This document shows positions 8,646 through 17,539 of a stretch of DNA of 64,000 nucleotides, piece by piece. The translations under genes were made by a program, and so were the position numbers. The DNA comes from Hymenobacter monticola (lineage in GTDB: Bacteria > Bacteroidota > Bacteroidia > Cytophagales > Hymenobacteraceae), in assembly GCF_022811645.1 (NCBI RefSeq), contig NZ_CP094534.1, positions 744,001 through 808,000 of the forward strand. The letters run 5' to 3'. Within the stretch, counting starts at the first letter, position 1; each line of letters opens with the position of its first letter. Below the pieces are notes generated by a model. The model saw only the letters and a program-made list of their open reading frames with translations, ran no database searches and had not been told where the DNA came from.

Positions 8646-11402
8646 ATGAAAAAGCTTTACCGCTTCGTTGTTTTGATTGTGTGCTGCCTGAGCAGCCGAT
8701 TGGGCTTGGCTCAGCAGGCCGAGCCGCTCATCAGCGGGAGCTTTCAGGACCTGAGCGTGGAGCAGTTGGCCAAGCAGCTGGAGGCCCGCAGCAGCTACCG
8801 CATTTATTTCGATTCGGCCGCGGTGCGGGGTGTGCGGGTGCGGGTAGAAGCCCGGGAGCAAACCGTGGCTTCGGTGCTGCGGCAGGCGCTTGAACCCACC
8901 GCGTTGCGGTTTTCGATGGACGCAGAAAACCACGTTTTCATCACCAAAGGCGGGAGCCTGCCGTTGGTGCTGCCCAGTGGCTTTTTTGAAAAGCCAGCGA
9001 CGGCCGCGGTGGCCGATAGTGCGGCGGGCACGCGCCGGCCGGTGCCGGTGGCCGCCAGCCCGTCGCAGCTCTACGAAATTGGGCGGCCGGGCGCCGCACC
9101 GGCCAGCGGCCGGGCCACGCTGAGCGGGCACGTGCGCGCGGCCAAAACCGGCGGGCCGGTGGCGGGCGCCACGGTAGTAGTGGATGGCTCCGGCGTGGGG
9201 ATGGCCACCGACGCGCAGGGGTATTACGCGCTGACGCTGCCCGTGGGGCCGCACGTGCTCAACATCCGGGGCATTGGCATCAAGAACACGCGGCGCCGCG
9301 TGCTGCTGCTGTCCGATGGCCAGCTCGACGTGCAGATGGAAGAAGACGTGGTGGTGCTGAAGGAAGTGGTGGTGGAGGCCGAGAAAACCAAGAACGTAAC
9401 CGGCATGCAAATCGGGGTCGAGAAGCTCGACATCAAGACCATGCGGCAGGTGCCCACGGCTTTCGGCGAAACCGACGTGATGCGGGTGGTGCTGATGCTG
9501 CCGGGCGTGAAATCGGTGGGCGAAGGCAGCAACGGCATCAGCGTGCGCGGCGGCGGCACCGACCAGAACCTGATTCTGTTCAACGACGCCACCGTCTACA
9601 ATCCGTCGCACTTGTTCGGCTTTTTCTCGGGCTTCAACCCCGCCATTCTCAAGTCGGTGGAGCTGTACAAAACCGGCATTCCGGCCAAGTACGGCGGGCG
9701 CCTGTCGTCGGTGCTCGACATCACCACCCGCGAGGGCAACAAGCAGAAAATCGCCGGGGCCGGTGGCATTGGCCTGCTCACCAGCCACCTCGCCCTAGAA
9801 GGCCCCATTGTGAAAGACAAAACCTCGTTTCTGCTGAGCGGGCGCACATCCTATTCCGACTGGCTGCTGGGCAAGCTGCCCAGCCGCACCCTGCGCGAAA
9901 GCACGGCGTCGTTCTACGACGTGAATGCGCAGGTCAACCACACGTTTGACGCGAATAACTCGCTTTCGGTCAACGCCTACCTCAGCCGCGACCGGTTTAA
10001 GTTCGGCTCCGACACCACGTACGCCTACCAGAACCGGAACGGGAGCGTGAAGTGGCGCCGCACCTTCAGCAGCCGGCTGTTTGGGGTGCTCACCGGCACT
10101 TACAGCCGCTACGATTACCAGATAGAAAGCGAGCGCAACCCCGTCAACGCCTCGGTGCTGCGCTTCGACATTGAGCAGGTGGGCGGCCAGGTCGATTTCA
10201 GCTATTTCCACAGCTCGGCGCACACGCTCGACTTTGGGGGCAGCACACTGCGCTACGGCATGTCGCCGGGCAGCTTGCGAGCCCGCGGCGACCAGTCGCT
10301 GGTGGTGCCGCAAACGCTGGCGCGCGAGCAAGCCCAGGAAAGTGCCCTCTACCTCTCGGACCGGTGGGACGTGACGGCGCGCTTTTCGGTGTACCTGGGG
10401 CTGCGCTACTCTTTTTACCAGGCGCTGGGCCCGCGCGACGTGTACCGCTACGAGGACGGCCGGCCGCTGAGCCCCACCACCGTGCTCGACACGATGCGCT
10501 ACGGCGGTGGCAGCACCGTGGCCACCTACCACGGCCCCGAGTACCGGGCCTCGCTGAAGTACTCGCTCAACGACAACTCGTCGGTGAAAGCCGCCTACAA
10601 CCGCACGCGCCAGTACATTCACCAACTCACCAACACGGCCTCCGTGTCGCCGACCGACACCTGGAAGCTGAGCGACGCCTACGTGCGCCCGCAGGTGGGC
10701 GACCAGGTGTCGGTCGGCTACTACCGGAATTTCAAATCCAACACCATTGAAACGTCGGTAGAAACCTATTACAAGGTGATGAGCGACTTCCTGGACTATA
10801 AAGGCGGCGCCAAGCTGCTGCTCAACCCCCACCTCGAAACCGACGTGGTGAGCGCCCGGGGCAAAGCGTATGGGGTGGAATTCTCGGTTCGCAAGACCGC
10901 GGGCAAGGTCAACGGCTGGCTGAACTACACCTACGCCCGCACCCTGGCGCAGGTGAACCCCGACAACCCGGCCGAGCGCATCAACGGCGGCGCCTACTAC
11001 CCCAGCAACTACGACAAGCCCCACGAAGTGAACCTGGCCGGCAACTACCGCTTCAGCAAGCGCTTCAGCACGTCGGTCAATTTTAACTACAGCACGGGGC
11101 GGCCCATTACGCTGCCGCTGTCGAAGTACTACATCGACGGCACGGGCCGCGTGTATTATTCCGACCGCAACGCCTACCGCGTGCCCGACTACTACCGCGT
11201 GGACTTTTCGATAAACATTGAGGGCAACCACCGCATCAAGAAGCTGGCCCACAGCTCCTGGACGGTGGCCGTGTACAACGTAACCGGCCGCGCCAACCCG
11301 TATTCGGTTTATTTCAAGTCGGTGGCCGGGCAAATCAAGGGCTACCAGCTGTCCATTTTTGCGCAGCCCATTCCCACCGTTACCTACAACTTCAAATTTT
11401 GA
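8646..11402 (+). CDS. TonB-dependent receptor with STN and carboxypeptidase-regulatory domains
   Basis: Outer-membrane active transporter or surface receptor of 918 residues, starting at ATG 8646 with signal peptide MKKLYRFVVLIVCCLSSRLG. In order: a secretin/TonB short N-terminal domain (about 30-95, LSVEQLAKQLEARSSYRIYF), a carboxypeptidase regulatory-like beta domain (about 155-240), a plug (about 260-370 with GVKSVGEGSNGISVRGGGTD) and a beta-barrel ending in aromatic NFKF. The STN domain suggests signalling through an anti-sigma factor, but no FecR-type partner lies next to it. The substrate is unknown. A DUF4249 lipoprotein starts 8 bp after its stop. Confidence 0.92.
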   Translation: MKKLYRFVVLIVCCLSSRLGLAQQAEPLISGSFQDLSVEQLAKQLEARSSYRIYFDSAAVRGVRVRVEAREQTVASVLRQALEPTALRFSMDAENHVFITKGGSLPLVLPSGFFEKPATAAVADSAAGTRRPVPVAASPSQLYEIGRPGAAPASGRATLSGHVRAAKTGGPVAGATVVVDGSGVGMATDAQGYYALTLPVGPHVLNIRGIGIKNTRRRVLLLSDGQLDVQMEEDVVVLKEVVVEAEKTKNVTGMQIGVEKLDIKTMRQVPTAFGETDVMRVVLMLPGVKSVGEGSNGISVRGGGTDQNLILFNDATVYNPSHLFGFFSGFNPAILKSVELYKTGIPAKYGGRLSSVLDITTREGNKQKIAGAGGIGLLTSHLALEGPIVKDKTSFLLSGRTSYSDWLLGKLPSRTLRESTASFYDVNAQVNHTFDANNSLSVNAYLSRDRFKFGSDTTYAYQNRNGSVKWRRTFSSRLFGVLTGTYSRYDYQIESERNPVNASVLRFDIEQVGGQVDFSYFHSSAHTLDFGGSTLRYGMSPGSLRARGDQSLVVPQTLAREQAQESALYLSDRWDVTARFSVYLGLRYSFYQALGPRDVYRYEDGRPLSPTTVLDTMRYGGGSTVATYHGPEYRASLKYSLNDNSSVKAAYNRTRQYIHQLTNTASVSPTDTWKLSDAYVRPQVGDQVSVGYYRNFKSNTIETSVETYYKVMSDFLDYKGGAKLLLNPHLETDVVSARGKAYGVEFSVRKTAGKVNGWLNYTYARTLAQVNPDNPAERINGGAYYPSNYDKPHEVNLAGNYRFSKRFSTSVNFNYSTGRPITLPLSKYYIDGTGRVYYSDRNAYRVPDYYRVDFSINIEGNHRIKKLAHSSWTVAVYNVTGRANPYSVYFKSVAGQIKGYQLSIFAQPIPTVTYNFKF

Positions 11403-11410
11403 CCCGCCCT

Positions 11411-12547
11411 ATGTTGCGCGCCTTGAAATACTGTGTGCTGGGGCTGTTGCTGAGCCTGACGGCCTGCGTGGAACCCTACGCGCCGCCGGTGATAAGCTCG
11501 CCCGCCCGCTACCTGGTGGTCGACGGCTTCATCAACCTGGGCGGCGTCACCGTTATCCGGCTGACGAGGAGCCAGAGCCTGGCGGCCAGCACCGTGTCGC
11601 CCTTCGAGCTAAAGGCCATGGTAAGCATCAAAGACGATGCCGGCGCCCTGTATCCCCTCACCGAACGACTGCCGGGCACCTACTCGTCCCAGCCTCTTAC
11701 CTTGAGCGCCAACCGCCGCTACCAGCTGCAGATAAGCACGGCCACGGGCCGGCGCTACGCCTCCGACCTGGTGGTGGCCAAAGTGGCCCCGCCCATCGAC
11801 AGCGTCACCTGGACCGCTGACAGCAAAGGGGTGCAGCTCTACGTGAGCTCGCACGACCCCACCAACGCCACCCGCTACTACCGCTGGCGGGGGCAGGAAA
11901 CCTGGCAGTTCAACTCGGCTTTCCGGTCCGAGTACGAATACATCAACGGGACTATGCGGCCACGCATCGAGAATATCTACACGTGCTGGGCCACGGCTAA
12001 TTCCACGTCCATCCTGCTGGGCAACACCCTCAGGCTGAGCAACGACGTGGTGGCCAAAGCTCCGCTTCACCTGCTGCCCCGCAACTCGTATAAGTTGCGC
12101 GTGAAGTACAGCCTGCTGGTGCAGCAGCTTGCCCAAACGGCCGAAGAATACACCTACTGGGAAATGCTGCAGAAGAACACCGAAAGCCTCGGCACGCTCT
12201 TCGACCCGCTGCCCACGCAGCTCACCGGCAACGTCCACTGCCTGGACGATGCCGACGAGCCCGTGCTGGGCTACGTGGGCGCCACGTCCGTGACCGAGAA
12301 GCGCCTCTTCATCGACCGGGCGCAGCTGCCCCTGGGCACACTCTACGAAACCGGCTACGAAAGCTGCATCTATCAGGACACGATTCCGGTGCGCCTGGTC
12401 AACGACATTTTTCGGAACCCCATCAACGTGCCCACCATTGCCCTGCTCGACGCACGCTTCAACCCCACCTTCTACCTGGCCGCGTCGCCCGACTGCGTCG
12501 ACTGCCGTCGGCGAGGCACTAACGTGAAGCCAATTTTCTGGCGTTAA
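11411..12547 (+). CDS. DUF4249 family lipoprotein
   Basis: 378 residues from ATG 11411; a TTG overlapping the receptor stop is less likely. The N-terminus ends in a lipobox (LLLSLTACVEP), so it is a lipoprotein. The body shows the DUF4249 pattern of SPARYLVVDGFIN near the N-terminus and repeated beta-sandwich strands, with a Cys pair near the end (CVDCRR). Family knowledge: DUF4249 proteins commonly sit directly after STN/plug TonB receptors in Cytophagales. It is probably translated from the same mRNA as the receptor. Its molecular role is unknown. Confidence 0.88.
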   Translation: MLRALKYCVLGLLLSLTACVEPYAPPVISSPARYLVVDGFINLGGVTVIRLTRSQSLAASTVSPFELKAMVSIKDDAGALYPLTERLPGTYSSQPLTLSANRRYQLQISTATGRRYASDLVVAKVAPPIDSVTWTADSKGVQLYVSSHDPTNATRYYRWRGQETWQFNSAFRSEYEYINGTMRPRIENIYTCWATANSTSILLGNTLRLSNDVVAKAPLHLLPRNSYKLRVKYSLLVQQLAQTAEEYTYWEMLQKNTESLGTLFDPLPTQLTGNVHCLDDADEPVLGYVGATSVTEKRLFIDRAQLPLGTLYETGYESCIYQDTIPVRLVNDIFRNPINVPTIALLDARFNPTFYLAASPDCVDCRRRGTNVKPIFWR

Positions 12548-12558
12548 GCACTTTCACG

Positions 12559-12581
12559 AGCCGCGTTGCGCGGCCTTTTTC
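12559..12581 (+). terminator. Short candidate terminator
   Basis: GCCGCG-TTG-CGCGGC followed by CTTTTT lies 12 bp after the DUF4249 stop and just before the next gene. The 6-bp stem is short, so it may only attenuate read-through. Confidence 0.45.
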
Positions 12582-12596
12582 GCGCTCCTTTTTTCA

Positions 12597-14999
12597 ATGG
12601 AATACTACCCGCTTCTGACGTATTGCCGACGGCGGGCGCGCTTGCTTGGCGCGGCCGCGGCTTGGCTGCTGAGCCTGGGTGCGGCCCGGGCTCAGCAGCC
12701 AGCCGACTCCCTGCTGCCGGCCATTGGCCCGCGCTTTGCCGCCTACAGCCAGCGCGTGCCCACCGAGAAGCTCTACCTGCACGTGGACCGGCCCAGCTAC
12801 TTGAGCGGCGAAACCATGTGGTTCAATGCCTACACCGTAGCCGCCGCCCCCCACCGGCCCCTGGCGGCGAGCAAAGTGGCCTACGTGGAAGTGCTTGACC
12901 GCGAGAACGTGCCCGTGCTGCAAACCAAAATCGGGTTGGTGAATGCCACGGGGTGGGGGTCGTTGGTGCTGCCCGTTTCCCTGCCCTCAGGCCGCTACAC
13001 GGTGCGTGCCTACACCCGCTGGATGCAGAACGGCGACCCCGAATTGTATTTTCATACCACCGTGGGCGTGGTGAACACCCACACGCAACCGGGCCTGCCG
13101 GCGGCCGGCCCGGCCGCCGCGCCCGATGCTCAATTTTTCCCCGAAGGCGGGCACCTCGTGCAAGGCCTGCTCAGCAAGGTGGGTTTTAAAGTCACGGACG
13201 GGGCCGGGCACGGCGTGGCGGCCACCGGCGTCGTGCTCGCCCCCAACGGCGCGCGCGTGGCGCAGTTTGCCACGCTGCGGCAGGGCCTGGGCAATTTTTC
13301 TTTCGTTCCGGCCAGCGCGGGCGGGGGGTACCGGGCCGAAATCAAGCTGGCCAACCGCCCGCCCATCTCCGTGAGCCTGCCCGTGGTGGAAACCCGGGGC
13401 TACGTGCTGCGCCTGGAAGATGCCAGCCCCGACCGGCTGCGGCTGGTGGTGCAGGCCACCGGCACCGGCGATGCAGAAGAGCGCCTCTTCCTGTTGGCGC
13501 ACGCCGGGCAGCAGGTGGCGGTGGCGGCCACCGGCCAGCTCTTCGAGGGCAAAGCCATGTTCAGCGTGGCCAAGGCCGGGCTGGCCGATGGCGTCTCGCA
13601 TTTCACGCTGTTCAACAGCCGCCGGCAGCCGGTGTGCGAGCGGCTGTATTTCCGGCCGCCGACCCAACTGCTCCGCCTCGCCCCCCAAACCGACAAGCCG
13701 CAATACGGCACCCGCGAAAAAGTGAGCCTGCGGCTAACGGTCCCTGGTCCGGCCAACTTGTCGGTGGCCGTGTACCAGCTCGATTCGCTCTCGGCCGCGG
13801 GTGGAACCGACGTTGCGCCCTACCTGTGGCTGACCTCGGAACTGCGGGGCGTGGTAGAAAACCCGGAATACTACGTGACAGGCCAAGGCCCTGACCGCGC
13901 CGAAGCCGCCGACAACCTCATGCTGACCCAGGGCTGGAGCCGCTTCAGGTGGGCCGACGTGCTGGCCCCCCGGCCCGAGCCGCTGCAGCACCTCCCCGAA
14001 CTCAACGGCCATGTGGTGCGGGGCCGGGTGGTGCAGAGCGCCACCGGCGCGCCGGTGGCCAACGTGCCGGTGTACCTGACGGTGCCCGGCCGCCATTTTC
14101 AGCTTTATAATTCCGTGAGCCGGCCCGACGGCAGCATCCGCTTCGAACTGCCAGCCCTGCACGGCCCTACCCAGCTCATTGTGCAGCCCAATACCGAGCG
14201 CGATACCCTGTACCGCGTCGACCTGTTATCGCCGTTTTCCACGCGCTATGCGCAGCGGCCGGCGGCTTCGCTGCAGCTGCCGCCCGGCTGGGCAGCCAGC
14301 CTGCGCCGGCGCCATGTGCAGTCGGAAGTGCAGCTGCACTTCCAAAGCAAGCCACCGGTCTACCCCATTCCCCGCCCCGATACGGTGGCCTTCTATGGCA
14401 AGCCCGACGAGCGTTATTACCTCGACCAATTTACCCGGTTTAAGACCCTGGAAGAGGTGATGCGCGAATACGTGCCGGGTGTGATGGTGCGCACGCGCAA
14501 AGACGGCTTTCACTTCCTGGTGCTCGACCACAACGCGCGCAACGTGCTGGAAAGCCCGCTGGTGCTATTGGACGGAATGCCCGTTTTTGACACCAACAAA
14601 ATCATGGCCATTGACCCCCTGAAAATCAAGCAGCTCGATGTCATCACGGCCCGCTATTTCCACGGCCCGCTCGTGTACAACGGCGTGGTGAGCTACACCA
14701 CCTACAAAGGCGATTTAGGCGGGGCCGCGCCCGACCCCTACGCCCTGCTGCAGGACTACGAGGGGCTGCAGGCCCAGCGCGAGTTCTACGCGCCCCGCTA
14801 CGACACCCCGCAGGCCGCCCAGAACCGCTTGCCTGACTTCCGTAATCTGCTTTACTGGAACCCCAACGCCAGTGGGGAGGAGCTCACGTTTTACACCTCC
14901 GACCAGGCCGGCAAATACCGGGTGGTGGTGCAGGGCCTTAGCCCCAACGGGGCGGCGGGAAGTGGCAGCTTCGATTTTGAGGTAAAACCGCCCCTATAG
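12597..14999 (+). CDS. Large secreted MG2-like (alpha-2-macroglobulin-type) protein
   Basis: 800 residues with an Ala-rich signal peptide ending near ARAQQ. Close to the N-terminus is the MG2-type motif KLYLHVDRPSYLSGETMWF, followed by beta-sandwich repeats. A carboxypeptidase-regulatory-like segment lies near residue 475 (GRVVQSATGAPVANVPVYL), and a TonB-plug-like region near 620-700 (LEEVMREYVPGVMVR, LLDGMPVFD). The family commonly accompanies TonB receptors and DUF4249 proteins in Bacteroidota, and all three are adjacent here. Probably periplasmic or outer-membrane associated; function unknown. Its TAG stop overlaps the convergent fdhD stop region. Confidence 0.82.
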   Translation: MEYYPLLTYCRRRARLLGAAAAWLLSLGAARAQQPADSLLPAIGPRFAAYSQRVPTEKLYLHVDRPSYLSGETMWFNAYTVAAAPHRPLAASKVAYVEVLDRENVPVLQTKIGLVNATGWGSLVLPVSLPSGRYTVRAYTRWMQNGDPELYFHTTVGVVNTHTQPGLPAAGPAAAPDAQFFPEGGHLVQGLLSKVGFKVTDGAGHGVAATGVVLAPNGARVAQFATLRQGLGNFSFVPASAGGGYRAEIKLANRPPISVSLPVVETRGYVLRLEDASPDRLRLVVQATGTGDAEERLFLLAHAGQQVAVAATGQLFEGKAMFSVAKAGLADGVSHFTLFNSRRQPVCERLYFRPPTQLLRLAPQTDKPQYGTREKVSLRLTVPGPANLSVAVYQLDSLSAAGGTDVAPYLWLTSELRGVVENPEYYVTGQGPDRAEAADNLMLTQGWSRFRWADVLAPRPEPLQHLPELNGHVVRGRVVQSATGAPVANVPVYLTVPGRHFQLYNSVSRPDGSIRFELPALHGPTQLIVQPNTERDTLYRVDLLSPFSTRYAQRPAASLQLPPGWAASLRRRHVQSEVQLHFQSKPPVYPIPRPDTVAFYGKPDERYYLDQFTRFKTLEEVMREYVPGVMVRTRKDGFHFLVLDHNARNVLESPLVLLDGMPVFDTNKIMAIDPLKIKQLDVITARYFHGPLVYNGVVSYTTYKGDLGGAAPDPYALLQDYEGLQAQREFYAPRYDTPQAAQNRLPDFRNLLYWNPNASGEELTFYTSDQAGKYRVVVQGLSPNGAAGSGSFDFEVKPPL

Positions 15000-15905
15000 C
15001 GCCCCGGCAGCAGCGTCGACGAGCCCTTCGCCGGGGTTCTCCGCCAGCCGCCAGCCGTGGCTGTAGATGTTGAACCGCTCGTTGCGCACAAAGCCTAGCA
15101 CCGTCATCCCGAAGCTCTCGGCGGCTTGCACCGCCAGGCTGCTGGGCGCCCCCACCGCCGCCAGAATGCCGATGCCCGCGGCGGCAGCTTTTTGCACCAA
15201 TTCGAAGCTGACGCGGCCGCTCACCAGCAGCACGTGCTGGTGCAGCGGCAGCCACCCCGCCAGCAACGCGGCTCCTATTAACTTGTCCAGCGCGTTGTGG
15301 CGGCCCACGTCTTCGCGCAGCAGCAGCAGCTCGCCTTCCGGCGAAAACAGCGCGGAGGCGTGCTGCCCGCCGGTTTGCTCGAAGCCGGCCTGGGCGGCGC
15401 GCAGCTTCTCGGGCAGCTGGTGCACCACCTCGGCGCACAGGTACGGGCCGGCGGTGGGCAGCACCGGGCAGGAGGCGGTGCGCACGGCGTCGATGCTGGT
15501 TTTACCGCACACGCCGCAGCTCGAACTGGTGTAGAAATGCCGCTCTATCGCCTGAAAATCGACTTGCACGTGCGCGGCCAACTCGGCTCGCACCACGTTG
15601 CCGGCTTCTTCGGCCTTCTGCACATCGGGGCAGGGAATGACGCCGAGCAGGTCGGACTGGGCGTGAATCAGGCCTTCGGTGAGTAGAAAGCCGGCGGCCA
15701 GCTCCTCGTCGTGGCCGGGCGTGCGCATGGTCACGGACAGGGTGCGGTGCTCACGCTGGCCCTCGGCTTCGTAACCAACGCGGATTTCCAGCGGCTCCTC
15801 AGCGGCCAGCTGGTCGGAGGCGGACACGGGCGGGCCGGCGCCGCTTACTTTTTGAATGGTGACAAATTCGTAGCTGGCGGCGGGAAGCAGAATGGCGGGG
15901 TTCAT
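14994..15905 (-). CDS. fdhD: Formate dehydrogenase accessory sulfurtransferase
   Basis: Transfers sulfur from a cysteine desulfurase to the molybdenum cofactor of FdhF-type enzymes, which these enzymes need for activity. The motif CGVCGK carries the two redox/transfer cysteines (Cys130, Cys133). EELAAGFLLTEGLI and REDVGRHNALDKLIG are FdhD signatures. Length (303) is normal. It is not in an operon with the FdhF/YdeP-like gene 7.8 kb away, yet that enzyme is the only visible client in the window. The gene overlaps the end of the convergent MG2 gene by 6 bp. Confidence 0.95.
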   Translation of the reverse strand: MNPAILLPAASYEFVTIQKVSGAGPPVSASDQLAAEEPLEIRVGYEAEGQREHRTLSVTMRTPGHDEELAAGFLLTEGLIHAQSDLLGVIPCPDVQKAEEAGNVVRAELAAHVQVDFQAIERHFYTSSSCGVCGKTSIDAVRTASCPVLPTAGPYLCAEVVHQLPEKLRAAQAGFEQTGGQHASALFSPEGELLLLREDVGRHNALDKLIGAALLAGWLPLHQHVLLVSGRVSFELVQKAAAAGIGILAAVGAPSSLAVQAAESFGMTVLGFVRNERFNIYSHGWRLAENPGEGLVDAAAGAL

Positions 15906-15929
15906 GGGCGGGCGAAACAGAAATCTGGA

Positions 15930-16038
15930 ACGTCATGCAGGGCGCAGCGAAGCATCTTGGCCGCTTTCAGTAAACCAATCGTCCAACGAAAGGATTAGCG
16001 GTGGCGGGCAAGATGCTTCGCTGCGCCCTGCATGACGT
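15930..16038. repeat. REP-like palindrome, family A copy 2
   Basis: Arms 15930-15959 and 16009-16038 are perfect 30-bp reverse complements with a 49-nt loop. The core GTCATGCAGGGCGCAGCGAA is a variant of the palindrome beside the RAYT gene. It lies in the divergent gap between fdhD and the dicarboxylate carrier. Confidence 0.92.
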
Positions 16039-16117
16039 GCTTCCGAACGGACGTTCTTGGTGGCTTGACGTTCTTGCGAAACCATCCGCCTCCTTTCCCT
16101 CGCTCCTTCCGCTGCCC

Positions 16118-17431
16118 ATGAAAATCAAGAAACTCACCCGCAACCTCACCTTCTGGGTACTGCTGGCCATTGTGGCGGGGGCGCTGCTGGGGCACCTTGC
16201 GCCCGCCAAGGCGGTGCAGATGGAGTCGCTGGGCAAGCGGTTCATCGACGTAGTGAAGCTGTTCATCAACCCGATTATTTTCCTCACCATCACGCTTGGC
16301 ATCAGCACCATGGGCGATTTGAAGAAGGTGGGGCGCATTGGCGGCAAGGCGCTGCTGTACTTCGAAATCGTGACCACGCTGGCGCTGCTCATTGGGGTGG
16401 GCGTGGCGGCGCTGGTGCGGCCCGGCGCGGGCGTGAGCACCGGGCGGCTCGATACGGGAAAGGTAGACGAGTTCACCAAACGGGCCACGGAGTTTTCGTG
16501 GGGCCACTTTCTAGCCGATAACCTGACGCTGCAAGTTCTGCTTGTGGCCATTGTGCTCGGCATTACGCTCAGCAAGTACGCCGGCCGCAAGCCCATCATT
16601 CACTTTCTGAAAGAAGCCTCGAAATACGTTTTCCGCGGGCTGCACCTGGTGATGCTGCTGGCGCCCATTGGCGCGTTTGGGGGCATGGCGTTCACCATCG
16701 GCAAATACGGCATTGCCACGCTGCTGCCGCTGGGCAAGCTGATGGCGACGGTGTATCTGACCATGGGCGTGTTCGTGTTTCTGGTGCTCGGGGCCATTCT
16801 GCGCTCCTGCAACGTGGGCATGTGGTCTTTTCTGAAATACCTCAAGGCCGAGCTGCTGATTGTGCTGGGCACCTCGTCGTCGGAAGCCGGCCTGCCGGGC
16901 CTCATGGAAAAGCTGGAGCGCATGGGCTGCGCCCAGCCGGTGGTGGGGCTGGTGGTGCCCACGGGATATTCCTTCAACCTCGACGGCACTACCATTTACC
17001 TGTCGCTGTCGACTTTATTTCTGGCGCAGGTCTTTCACGTCGACCTCTCCGGCGCCCAGATTCTGACCATGATGGGCATTCTGATGGTGACCAGCAAGGG
17101 CGCGGCGGGCGTGGCGGGCAGCGGCTTTGTGGTGCTGGCCAGCACGCTCACGGCCATGAAGGTGATTCCGGTGGAAGGCCTGGCCCTGCTGCTGGGCGTC
17201 GACCGGTTTATGTCGGAGGCGCGCAGCATCACCAACTTCATTGGCAACGGCGTGGCCACCGTTTTCCTGGCTCACCACGAAGGCGCCCTCGACCACGAAA
17301 TGGCCGTGGAGGCGCTGGGCAAGCGCCTCAAGCCGCTACGCTTCCGCCGGGGCTACACCAGCGGCGAATACCTGGGCGAGGCCGCCGAGCAGGCCAGCGA
17401 AATGGCGCGCCTGCTCAAAAACAGAAAGTAG
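16118..17431 (+). CDS. Dicarboxylate/amino acid:cation symporter (DctA/GltP type)
   Basis: Secondary carrier of the DAACS family in the inner membrane, 437 residues from ATG 16118. Eight hydrophobic helices, a re-entrant SSSEAGLPGLMEKLE serine-rich loop and the PTGYSFNLDGTTIY signature mark the substrate and cation site. These features resemble DctA (C4-dicarboxylates) more than glutamate carriers, but the substrate is not proven. Upstream reading from 16001 runs through a repeat and is rejected. The TAG stop is the first three bases of the following palindrome. Confidence 0.92.
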   Translation: MKIKKLTRNLTFWVLLAIVAGALLGHLAPAKAVQMESLGKRFIDVVKLFINPIIFLTITLGISTMGDLKKVGRIGGKALLYFEIVTTLALLIGVGVAALVRPGAGVSTGRLDTGKVDEFTKRATEFSWGHFLADNLTLQVLLVAIVLGITLSKYAGRKPIIHFLKEASKYVFRGLHLVMLLAPIGAFGGMAFTIGKYGIATLLPLGKLMATVYLTMGVFVFLVLGAILRSCNVGMWSFLKYLKAELLIVLGTSSSEAGLPGLMEKLERMGCAQPVVGLVVPTGYSFNLDGTTIYLSLSTLFLAQVFHVDLSGAQILTMMGILMVTSKGAAGVAGSGFVVLASTLTAMKVIPVEGLALLLGVDRFMSEARSITNFIGNGVATVFLAHHEGALDHEMAVEALGKRLKPLRFRRGYTSGEYLGEAAEQASEMARLLKNRK

Positions 17432-17520
17432 AACGTGTACCCCGAAGCTCCGCTTCGGCCCAGCGGAATTGTTGAAAAACCTCCGCCGAACCGAAACGGA
17501 GCTTCGGGGTACACGTTCTA
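17429..17520. repeat. Inverted repeat, family C copy 1
   Basis: Arms 17429-17458 and 17491-17520 (30 bp, one mismatch) share AGAACGTGTACCCCGAAGC with the copy at 63155-63261. The left arm supplies the stop codon of the dicarboxylate carrier. It may separate that gene from the MOT1 gene. Confidence 0.9.
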
Positions 17521-17526
17521 AAGCCG

Positions 17527-17534
17527 CACCTTTG
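17527..17534 (+). promoter_or_regulatory. Candidate -7-like box CACCTTTG before MOT1 gene
   Basis: CACCTTTG ends 5 nt before the ATG at 17540 and differs from TAnnTTTG at one base. The placement mirrors TACCTTTG before the DMT transporter, suggesting leaderless or nearly leaderless transcription. Confidence 0.3.
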
Positions 17535-17539
17535 CCCCG

